DNA of 64,000 nucleotides from Pezicula radicicola (lineage: Eukaryota > Ascomycota > Leotiomycetes > Helotiales > Dermateaceae), in the NCBI GenBank assembly GCA_003008705.1, contig PDUO01000069.1:158776-222775 (forward strand), written 5' to 3'. The notes beneath the pieces were generated by a model that was not told the origin of the DNA, searched no databases, and saw only the letters and a program-made list of their open reading frames with translations. Made by a program: the position numbers and the translations under genes. Positions 33,529 through 45,834 of the stretch are shown piece after piece (the first letter of the stretch is position 1; each line of letters opens with the position of its first letter).

Positions 33529-35725
33529 ATGGCCGACTGGCTCACTGCACCCATCCAGTTACATTCGAGTCGAGCGTTTGAGTGCGATCCGCTCACCACT
33601 GAAGAATGCGACTATTATAAGCAACGCTGGCATTTTTGGTATGAAATAAAGAGTCTACCATCAAGAAAACATGCGAGGAACTAACGTATTTCCGCCAGGT
33701 ATATGGCTGATCATGTTTTTGCGCTGCCAACAGTAGCATTTTTCATGTGCGTCATTGGCACCTTTATTATTGGCCACGTTATATCGTCGCAGGTGCTTGG
33801 ATATCGCAGATTCCGAGGGCCTCCCATATGGCAGAAACTGATTGCCGTTGTTCGATACTTGTCGTACCGTGCCTTCCACGTGAGATCACTCCGATGGAAC
33901 TCGGCTCCAGTTGGAATCTTGCTGTTAGGACTTGTGGGCACCGTTTTCTTCTTCTGTAAGTTGCAAACAAGAGATGTGCTGCTTCACCAGAATCACGTCA
34001 AAATTAAGCTGAAGGTTTGGCAGGTATGGACTTGATTCCACAACCCTATTACTGGCCAAATGAGATGTTGTATGGCGGTTCGCCACCACTGGCCACCAGG
34101 TCGGGATGGATGGGTCTGGCATGCATGCCATTTGTCTTGTACGTCAATGAGGCACAACAAAACATTAGGAACACTAACACTGTCCAGTGCAACGGCGAGT
34201 AAGACGAACTGGATCACATTGTTGACGGGAGTTTCACACGAGAGACTTCAGGTCTTTCACAGATGGATCTCCTATGCCTTCTTTATACTTGCGCTTTTGC
34301 ACACATTCCCATTCATTGTATACCACGTCCGGTGGCATGATATGGAGGACCATGTCGCTTCAAGTCTCATCTTCTACTGGACCGGCATCGTCGCACTGAT
34401 TTTCCAGGCGTGGCTTACCTTTGCGTCTCACAGTACAATCCGGTGAGTGACGATGAAAAAGCCATGGATACAAAGAACGTGGCTGATTTAGTACACAGAA
34501 ACCTTGGCTATGAATTCTTCAAGATATCACATTTCTTCGCTGTTGTTGTATTCATGGTGACATTCTTTTGGCACTGCGACTATACTCTCTCCTCATGGTA
34601 AGAACCATCACCTGCCATAACATACCACTATGCAGACATTGATACATCCAAAGGGACTATTTTATCGCTACGGCGGCCGTATATGTTCCTTGTTACGTCT
34701 ACCCCTGGCTTCGAACTTGCTTCGAGTATGGCGTCGGTCAGAAAGCCCAAATCTTTGTAGAAGATAATGGCTTTATTCGCATCACAATTCCAACCAAATT
34801 CGATTGGAAACCCGGACAGCATTGTTTCTTACGCTTTACAAGCTTTGGTCTACTGCAAGCTATCTCGGCTCATCCATTTACCATCTGCTCCTCGCCTTCA
34901 ATGCAGCCGAATGAGCAGTCTGAACTCGTCTTTTACATCCGCCATCAGGGCGGCTTCACTGCCAGACTATATCAGTACGCTCTAGAACATCCTGGCGCCT
35001 TCGTATCTGTACTTGTCGACGGTCCCTACGGAGGTATCAATCTACGAAAATATTACGACAGTGACCATCTTCTTGTCATCGCAGGTGGCTCAGGCGCCGG
35101 TTGGTGTTTGCCATTTATTGAGGGATTTCTCAGATATGGTCTAATGTCAACTGATGAAGAGCACGGCCAAGTTGCCCCCACCAAGGACAAGGAAACTCTC
35201 CCCGTCGAAGGCCTTCGTGGTTGTCACAGCTCCTCTGGGCCTCTCTCACTGCGCGTCATCTTGGCGAACCGAGACATTAACAGCCGTATATGGTTTCTCC
35301 AAACCGTAGGCGAGCTACTATCGAAGTACTCAGCAACAGATTCATCATCCAACATTCGTGTACAGGTGTATCTGACTGGAGATGCCGCAGAAAAGGCGGA
35401 CCTATCGAACAAAGTTCCAGACCATCCAACGCATCCAACGAGCTCGAATGAATCTACCTCGTCGGCTGACAAGACTACTACTCCGGAAGACAGAAATAAG
35501 GCCACTGTGACAGGCAAGGAATTCGAGGGTCGGCCACAGCTACCGCTAATTGTTCAGGAGGCAGCTAAAGTGGCAGAAGGTCAATCGCTCGGTGTCTTCG
35601 TCTGCGGGCCTATCACAATGCAAAATGATGTGGGAAATGCTGTTGCCAACGAAAACCTGAACATTCTCAAAGGTTCCAAGGCCGGTGGAGTTTATTTGCA
35701 CTCGGAGCACTTCTCGTGGGCATGA
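33529..35725 (+). CDS. FRE-type ferric/cupric reductase transmembrane protein
   Basis: Six exons (33529-33638, 33699-33955, 34024-34138, 34188-34442, 34499-34597, 34654-35725) join in frame to 635 residues. The membrane half has the paired heme histidines of the FRE family, in ERLQVFHRWISYAFFILALL plus HTFPFIVYH and in KISHFFAVVVFMVTFFWHCD. The cytosolic half has the FAD motif HPFTICSSP, the NADPH site VIAGGSGAGWCLPF, VCGP with N nearby, and the family C-terminus LHSEHFSW. It should pass electrons from NADPH through FAD and two hemes to extracellular Fe(III) or Cu(II). A hydrophilic Ser/Thr-rich insert lies in the NADPH domain (about 35400-35510). Its partner is very likely the divergent Ctr gene. 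Confidence 0.93.
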
Positions 35726-37779
35726 GATGATTTGTTATGTGAGAGAGCAATGCTTCGACAGCGTCCGAAGTGAAACTTTCAATGCACACGTCCTTGGTAG
35801 TGAGTGTTAAAAGAATCACATGAATCGTGTCTGACCCCTATATCCTCCTCCACGTTTCTGTCAAAGTTGCTACAATGGGAACACACTTCTCCCCACCCAA
35901 AGCAAACCTAAGTTTACAAAGTGGCAGCCCTGCAAGACGGGTACAGGCAAGACTAGGAGTGACAGCGATAACGAATGGTTCATTCAACATATAGAAGCGC
36001 AATAGAAGAACAGCTGGGCCGGTCAAATGAGGGATGGGGGGAAGGGGACGTCTTTATAGAACTCCCGCATACCTTCCTAGGCGAGGCGAGGCTGGGACAG
36101 GCCATCCAGGTCACAAAGTCACTGTAGGAGGTGATGGGAATTCGGGTTAGGATTGTCCGTCAGCATCAAACATCTAGCGTCGGCTAGCCAACACTTCCTA
36201 GATTTCAGGATCTTGGCTGGTGCGGGAACTATGGCCGGCGTGGTATGCCTTGGCATCAACAGCAGCTACTATGTTACGTCTCCTTTTCCTAGAATACTTG
36301 ATTTGACGAGGTAGAAGTAGTTAGAATACAAGGAATTAAAGAAGTGACTTTGTTCACTGATAACTGGCAGGCGTCGTATAAGCCATTGAAGTATAAATGA
36401 AGGTTTACACACTTAGCCAGCTTATGAGTTCGTACCAAATCGCTCGTAGTCGATGCTGTTTCTATAAATTTTTATCGAGGTGCTAGAGTGCATTTCTGAT
36501 GACACTACGGAGCTGTTACAATATAGCGACTAATATTATTATTGGTTAACATACTAGCGTGTGAGATGTGTCTATACCCCCCGTTCACTAAGGAATCTAT
36601 AATGGAAGTAATAGTACCAATGGTGATTTTATTTTGCGCCGTTTTAAAGAATGTATATTTCTGATCCTTAATTCCATTACGCACTGTCTTCTAGACTTGT
36701 TGATGAGTCCAGAAGCATTGAGTCCTGATTCTTGACCTGTGTTTTTGTATTCGTAGAAAGATAAGAGCTCCCTATAATTTCATACCAAGTTGGTAATATC
36801 TAGAATATTAAACTTTGGTTGTGTAGGGAGGGAAGCATAAGTTTGTGAGGATTTTTTTTTTGTAATCCTAATTCTCATTCGTGCTACCTAGTTATCCTGT
36901 TATCTCTATATCCTTGTGTATTTGTTTCTATTTGTCTCTATTCATCTCTATTTCCTAACACTTTTCATTCCCCCACACCATAACACAACCCCACCCCAAG
37001 CATCCATCTAGTAGTTCATGAGACACTTTAAAGAATAGCCACTATTCACATTGCCTAGGTATGTCTGCTAATGTAGAATAAAACATAGAGAAAGTACTAG
37101 TGAAGTAATAGACGAGCATTAATAAACGAATTAATTTAAAGAAACACTGCGAGAGAAATATAAAGTCGGTAAGCATGAATTGGACTAGTATGTAAACAAG
37201 CATTCAGGCGTTGTATATAAAACATTGCAAGAATTTTGACTCTAATTATCACACGTAAATTGTAAAGGCAAAATAACATAAAATAAAGCGAAGGAACAAA
37301 CCAGCGCTATTTCAATCTATTAGGGATCTACTAATCCCAAATCACGTAGCAGGCTCGGGCCGGGCGGGTACCCCGTTTAGCGTAGCCCATTAGGCATTAG
37401 CGACACAACGTGATGTTTGTTGATTATCCTGTGCCGCATCACTTTTTCTGGTTTAGGTAAACCCGAACCTGATGAGTCCACCTACATCGTCCTCTATTTA
37501 AAGGTCTAGGCCTCTTCTACCGCAGAAGAATATTAATTTGTCCTCTAATGAACATGGGGTTACAATTGTGCTTGGCGCTTACATGTTTTTACGGGTAATC
37601 TTGAGCATCCAACTTTAATTTGCTCTAAAGTGCTCGTAATTGCTCTTGGCCTCAATTGGGGAGCTCAAGAGGAGGACAAAAGTATTCTCCAATCGTTCAC
37701 GCATCTATATAGTTGCATATATGTCCACGTAGACAGGCATTACTGTCATCATTCGCTTCTACCTCCCTCAACCACATCG
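35726..37779. other. Long intergenic region, nothing recognised
   Basis: Two kilobases without a supportable coding frame. A pyrimidine-rich run with imperfect TCTATT-type repeats lies at 36925-36955. No RNA gene or transposon end was recognised. Confidence 0.45.
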
Positions 37780-39566
37780 ATGACTTACAATCCGGTGGCA
37801 TTATGGAAGCGAGACATCGCTCTCAACAGCTACATATTTAGCCTCTTTCTAATTGGCCTCCCTTTTACAATGCTTGGCACTTATGTCGTCTATCAGCTCC
37901 AAGTACTCGGTTTTCTTATTGGTACAGATTCTGACGGACAGCCATGCCTCGATTACTGTTTGGTACCGTTTGGTAGCCAAAAACTCGATCTTAATTCAGT
38001 TTTGCTGTACCTGAATGCTATAGGATTTGGTCTTGGCGAAGCCTGTTCGGTGATCATATCTGCATATGCCGACTTCTGGAGTGGGTTGTGGTATAGTCTG
38101 TAATGAAGGAGAGGGCTAACAACTTGAGCATAGAAAACAAAACTCTTCTTGTCACTATAATGATCGTCATCTATGGTGCCATCGCAGTTCCCGTCTACTG
38201 GCTAAGGGATACCTCCCTGAGAGCTTTTAACTCTCTCCTGGCTATATATATCGTATACGCGGTGGTTACCTACATTATCTCGGCTTTACTCTGCATGTAT
38301 ATTCCGCACTGTATGCGTACCTCGGAGCAAAACGATCCAGCAGATACGTCAATATCACAGCAGATGCTCGGTGACGAAGCCACTAAGCCGAGTAACGACA
38401 CCAAGACACCAATTGAGATAATCAAAGAACCAACTGCTGAGATCAATGCACCTGTAGATGGGACAAATGCACCCAAAAAACGAAAATATGGCTTCAAGAT
38501 GTCAGTCTGGGGCGGTATTAGCACTAGTGGTGCAGGAATTATAACACTTGTAATCGTCATTATCCTTGCCCAAACGCTACCAGGCACGGGTGGCCAGAAT
38601 GCAGGCCTGTTAATCACCACAGTCACTGGTTTTATCACGATTGCAGGTTCAATACTCACCTACATAAGATTACCTGTCGTTCCGGCGAAGCCTCGCAAGG
38701 ATTGGAAACAGCTGTGGCTTGAACTGTTCACACCTCTCAAGGATTTGCTCCTGAGAAAGAATATGTTGTTTCTGTTACTATCGTATACCATATATACCGA
38801 CACAGTCTTTGCCATAAGCTCAGTTACTAGTCAACTCTATTACGCTGAAGTCAAGCCAGATACCCTAGAGTACTCGCTGTATTCGATGGCAGGGACTATT
38901 TTTCAGGTGGTAACTATGTGGGCCTTCTATATTTTGCAGGCTTGGCGGTCACCATTCAAACTCGAGACCTGGCTGGTGATTGGTTATGCTTTGATACTCA
39001 TTATTCCTGTCTGGGGCTGTATTGGTCTTGCAAACAATATTGATTTCGGCTTTAAGGTAACTATTCCCTCCTATCTTTGAAGAACTTACTTCAATTGCTC
39101 GAGCTGACATTACGTTCATTCACAGAATCGCTGGGAGTTCTACATCCAGAGTTTATTATTCAACCTTTCGGGCTCGATTGTCAATCCTACGTTCCGCGTT
39201 CTGTTCGCGGAGTTGGTGCCGAAAGGGAGCGAAATCGAGTGGTTTGGGTTGCAAGTGGTCTTGTCGTGTGCAACAGTGAGTACATCTATGATGTCTAAAC
39301 CTGCCCGAGATTGCCAATACAGGCATTTTGAGTGGCTCTATTGCTGACAGAGGTCTACGCAGTCTTGGGTCAGTTACGTTGCCAATGCACCGCTGCAGAA
39401 TGCGACACACCAATTGCGTTTCCCACTTGTACTATGTTTGATCTTCTTAATTATGCCTGTGGTACTTGAGATTACTAGATCTACTCTAAAACTCTTTGCA
39501 AGAGACAAACTTCGGTGGCAAGAAGTTGATGCGAGTACAGCTGATGCTCGTGATCTTAACGCCTAA
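37780..39566 (+). CDS. Atg22-like MFS permease
   Basis: Four exons, 37780-38080, 38134-39056, 39126-39275 and 39363-39566, give 525 residues. The first intron is only 53 bp (GTGGGT, branch GGCTAAC, acceptor GCATAG) and restores the frame between two open frames that would otherwise look like a frameshift. About twelve hydrophobic helices are present. Family-typical blocks are NPVALWKRDIALNSYIFSLF, GLGEACSVIISAYADFW, KYGFKMSVWGGI, NRWEFYIQSLLFNLSGSIVN and VPKGSEIEWFGLQVVLSCAT. Atg22 proteins release amino acids from the vacuole during autophagy. Fungi carry several diverged paralogues whose cargo is unknown, and this looks like one of those. The gene appears intact. Confidence 0.85.
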
Positions 39567-40793
39567 GTCATTAGGCTATTTCACAAATGCCATGTACGAT
39601 ATTGCGATACAGACCGAAGAAACCGCGAAAAAATTCCTTCTAGGAAATCTAGATCTTGGGAGAAGGAACAAAGTTATTATCGATTCAATGTTGACAACCT
39701 CCCTGAGCCTGGGTGGGAGAATTATGGTGATTGTGGGGTAATCGTGGATCATGTAATTGATTACCTTGAAGGCCACGTAGAGGAAGTTGAGCTTCTGTTG
39801 TACGTATTTATCTTCCATCATTCCGGTGCCGTATTGTTTCACTAAAATTCTATTTCCACTCTATAACCTCCTTGAGATTAGTCACGATGTTGCCGTAGAC
39901 AGCAGGCCCACGCCTCCGGCTCCTCCAAGCGTGGCTGCTGCTACTCTGGCCACTCTACCAGCAGCTTTGAATGGAACTGCACCACCAGGTCTACCAAGCG
40001 CAGCAGTAATAGCTTAAGGGAAATTTAATCTACTTTGTTGTTCTACCTCTTAGCGTCTAAAACAAGAGAGACAGAGATAGAGAGGTATAAGTAAAATACT
40101 AGAATCCTTTATATAATAAAGATTATAAGAATATACTTTATCTTAGAAATATTAGACGTGTGAAGTGTAGTTGGGGTAATAATAGTTGTTAACTAGTTTG
40201 CCAGAGTCACTATATATGTGTCAGTATTGAGCTTGCTCTTGGTGAGCTTGAGATTGTCCTGAGATTGGATTTAATCTCTGCCAGTCGGTTGTACCATTTG
40301 CCATACATTGGGAATAATCTGGGTGAAGGAATAAGTCCTACCGCAGAGCCGTTTACAAGTATTGAAATGGCTTCTGTTGGTGGTGGAGCTTCGCAGGATG
40401 GAATGTCCAGTTTACCAGAGGATGTGGGTTCTATCCTCGAGCTTCATATCCCACTCTGTTTGGCCGCAGTGGCATCTTCCGTGATCAGTATACAAGATGA
40501 ATATTTTTATCTGATAATCCTGAGTGTAAAATATTGGTGGGTGACGAACGTATCTGAAATTGTATCACTCCAGAGCTTCTTATACATTGCCTTTCTCCGC
40601 TCATCCAGGCTAGAGGGGTGTTCGAGCTACCTCAGCTATGTGTGTTAAGGAGGGGATCTTGCCCATCCGGCCTTATCAATCGTTGAGAAACTACAAGAGA
40701 TACCATAACTTGAGCAGTTTAGCATGGAGCTTAAAGTGGATCTTCTAAACTTTCAAAAGCATTGATTTGATATTTCTGTAGAGAGAAAAGCTA
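39567..40793. other. Intergenic, short low-complexity frames only
   Basis: A Pro/Ala-rich frame (39880-40015) and a 127-codon frame (40265-40648) are present but have no recognisable domain. A moderately AT-rich patch lies at 40040-40200. Confidence 0.35.
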
Positions 40794-41361
40794 GTTCGCG
40801 CAGCTAATCCTCATCCCCGGACATGGGCCAGTCATTTTCGGCGAGGGTTGTGCTGCGCAGATTCTACGGGACGGTGCAGAGGTTCTTGAATATCTTACGA
40901 GCAAGACCCTGGAGTTAATGAACAAAGGGGCCACCCTCAACGAGGTGCTTCACTCGGTACAGGTTCCTCCAGAGTACCTAACGAAGCCCTATCTGCTTCC
41001 GAAATACGACGACCCGGAATTCCTTGTGCGTAGTATCTACCATTTCTATGCTGGATGGTTCGATGGCAACCCGGCGCACCTGAAGCCTGCAAGGGACGTT
41101 GATCTAGCACGAGAACTGGCCCAACTCGCGGGCGGCTCGGAAAATCTCGCGCAGCGGGCCAGTGTTCTCGCCGAAGAAGGTCAGACCCGACTTGCATTGC
41201 ATCTAGCCGAGTTCGCTGGTGCAGCTGCTCCGGAGAACAACCAAATTCAAGCCACGCGTGCTGCCATTCTTCAAAAATGCGTTGACGGCGAGTCCTCGTT
41301 GATGGGAAAGGCTTTTCTTGCCGTCTACCAGCGCGATGCGGCGCAGAGATCGAAGGGCTAA
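40794..41361 (+). pseudogene. Truncated alkylsulfatase (C-terminal end of MBL domain plus dimerisation domain)
   Basis: The open frame from 40794 reads LILIPGHGPVIFGEG, the end of a metallo-beta-lactamase domain with its HGP motif. It continues through EYLTSKTLELMNKGATLNEV, VPPEYLTKPYLLPKYDDPEF and IYHFYAGWFDGNPAHLKPA, the dimerisation domain of class-III (SdsA1/BDS1-like) alkylsulfatases, to a normal stop. The whole N-terminal zinc-binding part (HxHxDH region) is absent upstream, where no related sequence exists. So this is a 5'-truncated remnant whose remaining frame is clean, implying recent truncation or an undetected distant exon. Confidence 0.75.
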
Positions 41362-41543
41362 TAGTGTAACGGCCGAAACAATGCTTTAATAGAAGTCTTA
41401 CTCTAGTGGTTATAGTTGGTAGGAATATAAAGTAGGTTAATTATAAAGAGTTAAATAAAATTTATATAGGGTTAGGGTTAACGTCTTTCTCTTGTAGGTG
41501 CGATGTGCTGTACTCTCCTTTATAGCATTCCTTGAGCAATCAT

Positions 41544-43597
41544 TTATCCTTCGACTTTCTCTCTGTGGCTAATAGTATTTTCGGCAAACTCCAATTTCGA
41601 GTCGGGAGCGTGATGAAGGAGCGCAGTCAAGCCAACGTCTGTCTGCGCTTCTGCCAATAGCCGGGCATCTTCCTCGCTGCTGTGACTACCAAATACCCTG
41701 TCCATCTCTTCCAAAGTCCTATTTTTGGTTTCCGGCAGATACCACCATACCCATAGAAATCCGCCAGCGAGGAACACAGCAAAGAAGATGTACGTTCCCC
41801 ATGCCCAAGCTTTGAACATTGGAGGCACAAAAAATGCGATTGCAAAGTTGTTGATCCAGTTACTAGATGCGCCGATAGACGCCCCTTTGGCTCGGATCGA
41901 CAGCGGAAATATCTCAGAAACTAGTGTCCAAGAGACAGGACCCCAGGTAGCCCCGAAACCGGCGATATAGACCCAAATGAATGCTGTTATTGGCAAAATT
42001 AGTCAATAAATCCGTGGAAAATTGAGTAAGCTCATACCAACAGCAACCCAGCCTGCGACAGCATGAGCCTCCCAGTCGTGCCGAAATTTGGCAACAATGA
42101 TGCCAACTAATATCATGGATATGCCCATGACTGCAGAGCCCACCAGCAGCATAGGTTTTCGACCCACTTTGTCGATGATCACCATTGCCGGCAAAGTGCT
42201 GACGAAAAATACAACACCTGTCACTCCTGTTGCAAGCATTGCAACTGTGACTGACGACAAACCTAGACTTACAAACACATTCGTTGCATAGTATATAACT
42301 ATAGAAACCATCAGTTACAGAGCCGGTCTTAAATAAAGTTAGGAGATTATATTACTAGCATCAATTCCACTCCACTGCTGGAAAAACATTACCAACCACG
42401 CTGTAGCGACTCTTTTGAAGTTGTCTCTCGTTCGAAAACAGTTTGCGTATTGTGCAACCTCTCGCACCCAGACGCTACCTTCTTCTTTGGCTGCAAGGTT
42501 CGGAAAAGCTTTTGCAAACGCTCTCTTTTCGAATAATGCCTCAGCTTTGATCTCAAGATACTCTATTTGAACTAGTTCATCGTCGACAGGGAGATTACGT
42601 AAAAATGAGAGAGTCTTGATGGCTTTCTCGTCTTTCCCAGCTTTCACAAGCCATCTAGGTGAGTACGGCATAAACCAGATGCCAATGGCAAGGCAAATAG
42701 CAGGGATGCCTTGAATTATTGTAGGCAGCCGCCATGCAAGGTTCGATTGAGTTGAACCTGTTCCTCCGATGTAGTTGCTACCATATCCAATCCAGAAAGA
42801 CGACATGATCCCTAGAATCGTGGCAAACTGGTAGAAGGACACTAGAGTTCCACGGATTTCTGCAGCGGCAAGCTCTGCATTATACAACGGTCTGTCTTGT
42901 GCATTAGAAGGTCTGGATGTACTTTAGGAAGGAACGAAATATACCCGACTCCACTAAAAGTCCCTACTCCTAGGCCCGTGAAAAATCTACCAGCGTAGAG
43001 TAGGGGTGATTGTCCTGCCTTTGCCCCTGTGTACAAGTAACTCCCGAGGATAACCCAACAACACCCCATAAACATTGTGTGTTTTCGCGAGAAAACCTCT
43101 CCAAACACTCCTGCTGTAAGTGCTCCCGTCCAACCTCCGAGTTGGAGGATGGAAGTGAGCCATCCAGTAGCATCGGAAGAATTGACCTGGTTAAAAGTTA
43201 ACCTTGCTCTATTTAAGATAAGCTCGCCGTTTGAGGTATAACATTGTGGGGTTGCCACTTCAGTGCTTAGTATTACAGAGCCCCGACTTAGAATTTAGTT
43301 CAAGGCATGATCTATGCAGTGTACACTTACGACGTTGGGAAAATTCTCTTTGAACTTGTACATGACTAGTGATTGGCCCAAGACACCTTGTTGGTAGCCG
43401 TACTCAAAGCCGCCGAATCTGTCATTTGTCAGAGAGGATCGGTGACTTGGAAAAATCAATCAAACTAACGACGCGAAGAGTGCAATGAAAACGATTTTCT
43501 TGTTTGACCAAACAAGTTGAAATCTATTCTTGCGTGCCAGTTGGCGGCGCCGGAGAGACGTCGTACCCTCAATGTCGAGAGGAGTTTCAGTCGCCAT
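41544..43597 (-). CDS. MFS sugar (hexose/polyol-type) transporter
   Basis: Six exons on the minus strand: 43597-43473, 43418-43331, 43186-42945, 42891-42356, 42298-42038 and 41983-41544; 563 residues. Sugar-porter signatures are present: FGGFEYGYQQGVLGQSLVMY, GRFFTGLGVGTFSGVG, PLYNAELAAAEIRG, FMPYSPRWLVKAGK, FFQQWSGIDAIIYYATNVF, DKVGRKP and LPETKNRTLEEMDRVFG. Twelve helices are expected at the plasma membrane. The exon-1 donor is the weak point: only GTCGTT keeps frame into the next exon, while a GTTTGA donor six codons away does not. If GTCGTT is not used, the gene would be frameshifted. Its neighbour is a broken polyol dehydrogenase on the same strand, so the pair may have formed a sugar-alcohol uptake and oxidation unit. 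Confidence 0.88.
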
Positions 43598-44802
43598 CTT
43601 GATCTGAAGTCTCGATTTTAAAACAAAATTCAAATGCAGGAAAAAATGGAAGATGGGGGGGGATGGTCTTTTTATCAAGTGAAATTGAAGTTCGTAGAAT
43701 GGTTATGCGCCAAGGATCAGGAAGCGGAAGTCTTTCTGATTGGCATTTACTCGCTATTGTGTTTTACATCTCCCATACCGATTACTCAAAAAGCCATTCC
43801 TCATATAGTCTATCGACTCACATTGTGGGATACACCTGCCTTAAATTTTTGCTACAAAGCACCACCCCTAGATCATCTCGTCGAATCAATTGTCGTTCCC
43901 CGCAACGTTTGTTGGGGGTTTACCGCTTCCCCGCACTCATCCGTGAGAACTACTCTCTTCCCATGTTATTTTCAATGGGTCCACCTTCTCAAAGAGTACA
44001 GTACGCGACCATCACTCTGGCTTCATTGAGAAAAGTCAGCAATTTGCCACATGCGTATTCTTGCCGAATCCATCAGAAGAATGTAATGGCAGTTCAAGTT
44101 CAAGTTCAAAAACATGGAAAAGAATTCAAGGGTACAGTTTTTTTGCGACCAGTTGGAGAAGGTTTTCGGCGTCTATTCGGCCTTACCACGAGCCAAGGTG
44201 CTTGCAACTGCCCTACCCCATTTTTGGCGAGAGGGTTCGAACTGCTGCTTTTATCATTGGGCTCGAGATATCCAGTACGAAATCGAGCTTCGGGACGTAA
44301 CTTCCTATGGAGTAATCAATATTTCTCAACTGAAGGGCTTTAAATCCACCAGCGACTTTGGAGATTTCTAGGAGGTATGTGTATTTCCGTTGTACAAAAC
44401 CCAAGATTCATCTACTGGGTTTCCAAGACGCATTCGAAAAAGTTTGCTGAAGATGAAATAACGGGAATTTCAAAGCTGCATTACGATGTAATAGAGACTC
44501 TGATTCTATTGTAGACACAAGTCTTAAAATTCGTTTAAATGAAGGCTAGAATTCTTAATGTATGGGGTTTATTGGATCCTTCTTACGTTTATTACTAGAA
44601 TTGGAGCTCTGAGTGATGAATTTGAAGCAGCAGTGACAATGGAGCGTTTTATCTGTTAGCGCACTACCATTTTATTCTCTCGATCCATCTATTTCCAATC
44701 TTACAATAGAAATCTGTTTCCAATTAGCAAAATAGATAACTATCATGAATTAAACTAGACATTTTATTTATCTACAATCTGCACCTTTTATACTGCCCTT
44801 GC
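43598..44802. other. Upstream of the transporter; unresolved plus-strand frames at 43663-44371
   Basis: Three overlapping plus frames exist. The 44114-44371 frame (QFFCDQLEKVFGVYSALPRA, LPHFWREGSNCCFYHWARD) reads most like protein and could be a relic. I cannot assign a family, and no start or splicing is convincing. 44400-44802 holds nothing recognised. Confidence 0.3.
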
Positions 44803-45834
44803 TCAAATCAAAGCATAGCTCCATTGCGGAATGGCCTCCTTAAGCGGGAAAGTATGTGTTACCAACTTGTCGAGATTAAGAACCCCTACTAACAAAAGCA
44901 TTGATTTCAGCCGGTCATGGTATCGGCATATCTGTTGATAAATTTTAGATTGATCTTCAAAATCGAGATAAGTGTCTTTTCGGCAGAAATTCAATACTTT
45001 TTACTTACTTCTAATAAAAGATATATGCATGAAATGAAGCTTGTTTACGATGTCTTTCCCAACTCCAATGACCGTTAAGTCACCTCCTCTTCGCATCGTG
45101 TATGCTACGGTAACGATACTGTTTTCCACGCCAGTACACTCCAACATCGTGTCTAGCGCCTCGTACTCGGTCCTACCAAAGAGACTCCGAATAGCTTCTG
45201 CATTTTCTTCGCATTGAGATTTCGATTAATGCGGTAGACTTGGCAAGATGGTTACAAAAGCTTTAGCAAATGCTAATCGACTAGGTTCTAGGTCGATGAT
45301 AACAATTGTGTGAGCGCAAGAAGCCCTCGCCGCAGCTAGAGCAGCTATTCCTTTAGGACCTGCACCACAAATAAGGGTACCTCGTCCAAGGGCCAGTCGA
45401 GTGCGATATATGCCATGCATCACTACAGACAGCGGTTCGATTAGAGTTCCTTGCTTCAAAGTAACATTGTCCGGAAGCCTTCAAGCCGTCAGCGTATTCT
45501 TCTGAATCTCAGAGAAAGTGCAGACTTAATAATGTACCCATTTCGCTAGATGAACTTTATATCGTTGCAAAAAGCCAACTCCAGCAGCTTCGTGGTCCAC
45601 TGTCAGCTTTCCAATGGCGCCCGTCCTCCAAAAATGTATATCCATAGTTAGTGAAACTCAATTCATAGAAGTAGTCGAGCGAGTAAATCCACATTCACAA
45701 ATCCTGGTAGCCTTTACATGTAACAGAACTTCTCCGTTTCCGGGCTTTAGGATGGGTACATCAGCCATCTGAATTTCATGTTCTGCAGATACTTGCAAAC
45801 TTGGATTTTGTGCCAGTTTCATATCCTCGACCAT
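44803..45834 (-). pseudogene. Polyol (sorbitol/xylitol-type) dehydrogenase pseudogene
   Basis: Starts with NPSLQVSAEHEIQMADVPIL and GEVLLHVKATRIC as in fungal zinc sorbitol dehydrogenases. Then come DIHFWRTGAIGKLTVDHEAA and RYKVHLAKWVH, LPDNVTLKQGTLIEPLSVVM, the Rossmann loop LICGAGPKGIAALAAA and a C-terminus ending LDKLVTHTFPLKEAIPQW. About 45 residues carrying the structural-zinc cysteines, between DHEAAG and RYKVH, are missing. There is an in-frame TAA before SKSQCEENAEAIRSLFGRTE, and the splice between the first two blocks is lost. The family oxidises sugar alcohols with NAD. This copy is inactive. Confidence 0.8.

Noticed and set aside
38081..38105. Frameshift in the Atg22-like gene
   Set aside because: A 53-bp intron with good branch and splice sites explains the frame change.
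40937..41197. Minus-strand frame over the alkylsulfatase tail
   Set aside because: Antisense shadow; the plus strand matches a known domain.
41466..41482. Telomere-like GGGTTAGGGTTA
   Set aside because: Only two TTAGGG units, too short to call an interstitial telomere.
43663..44343. 226-codon plus-strand frame upstream of the sugar transporter
   Set aside because: Competes with two overlapping frames, has no recognisable domain and no splice pattern; kept only as an unresolved region.
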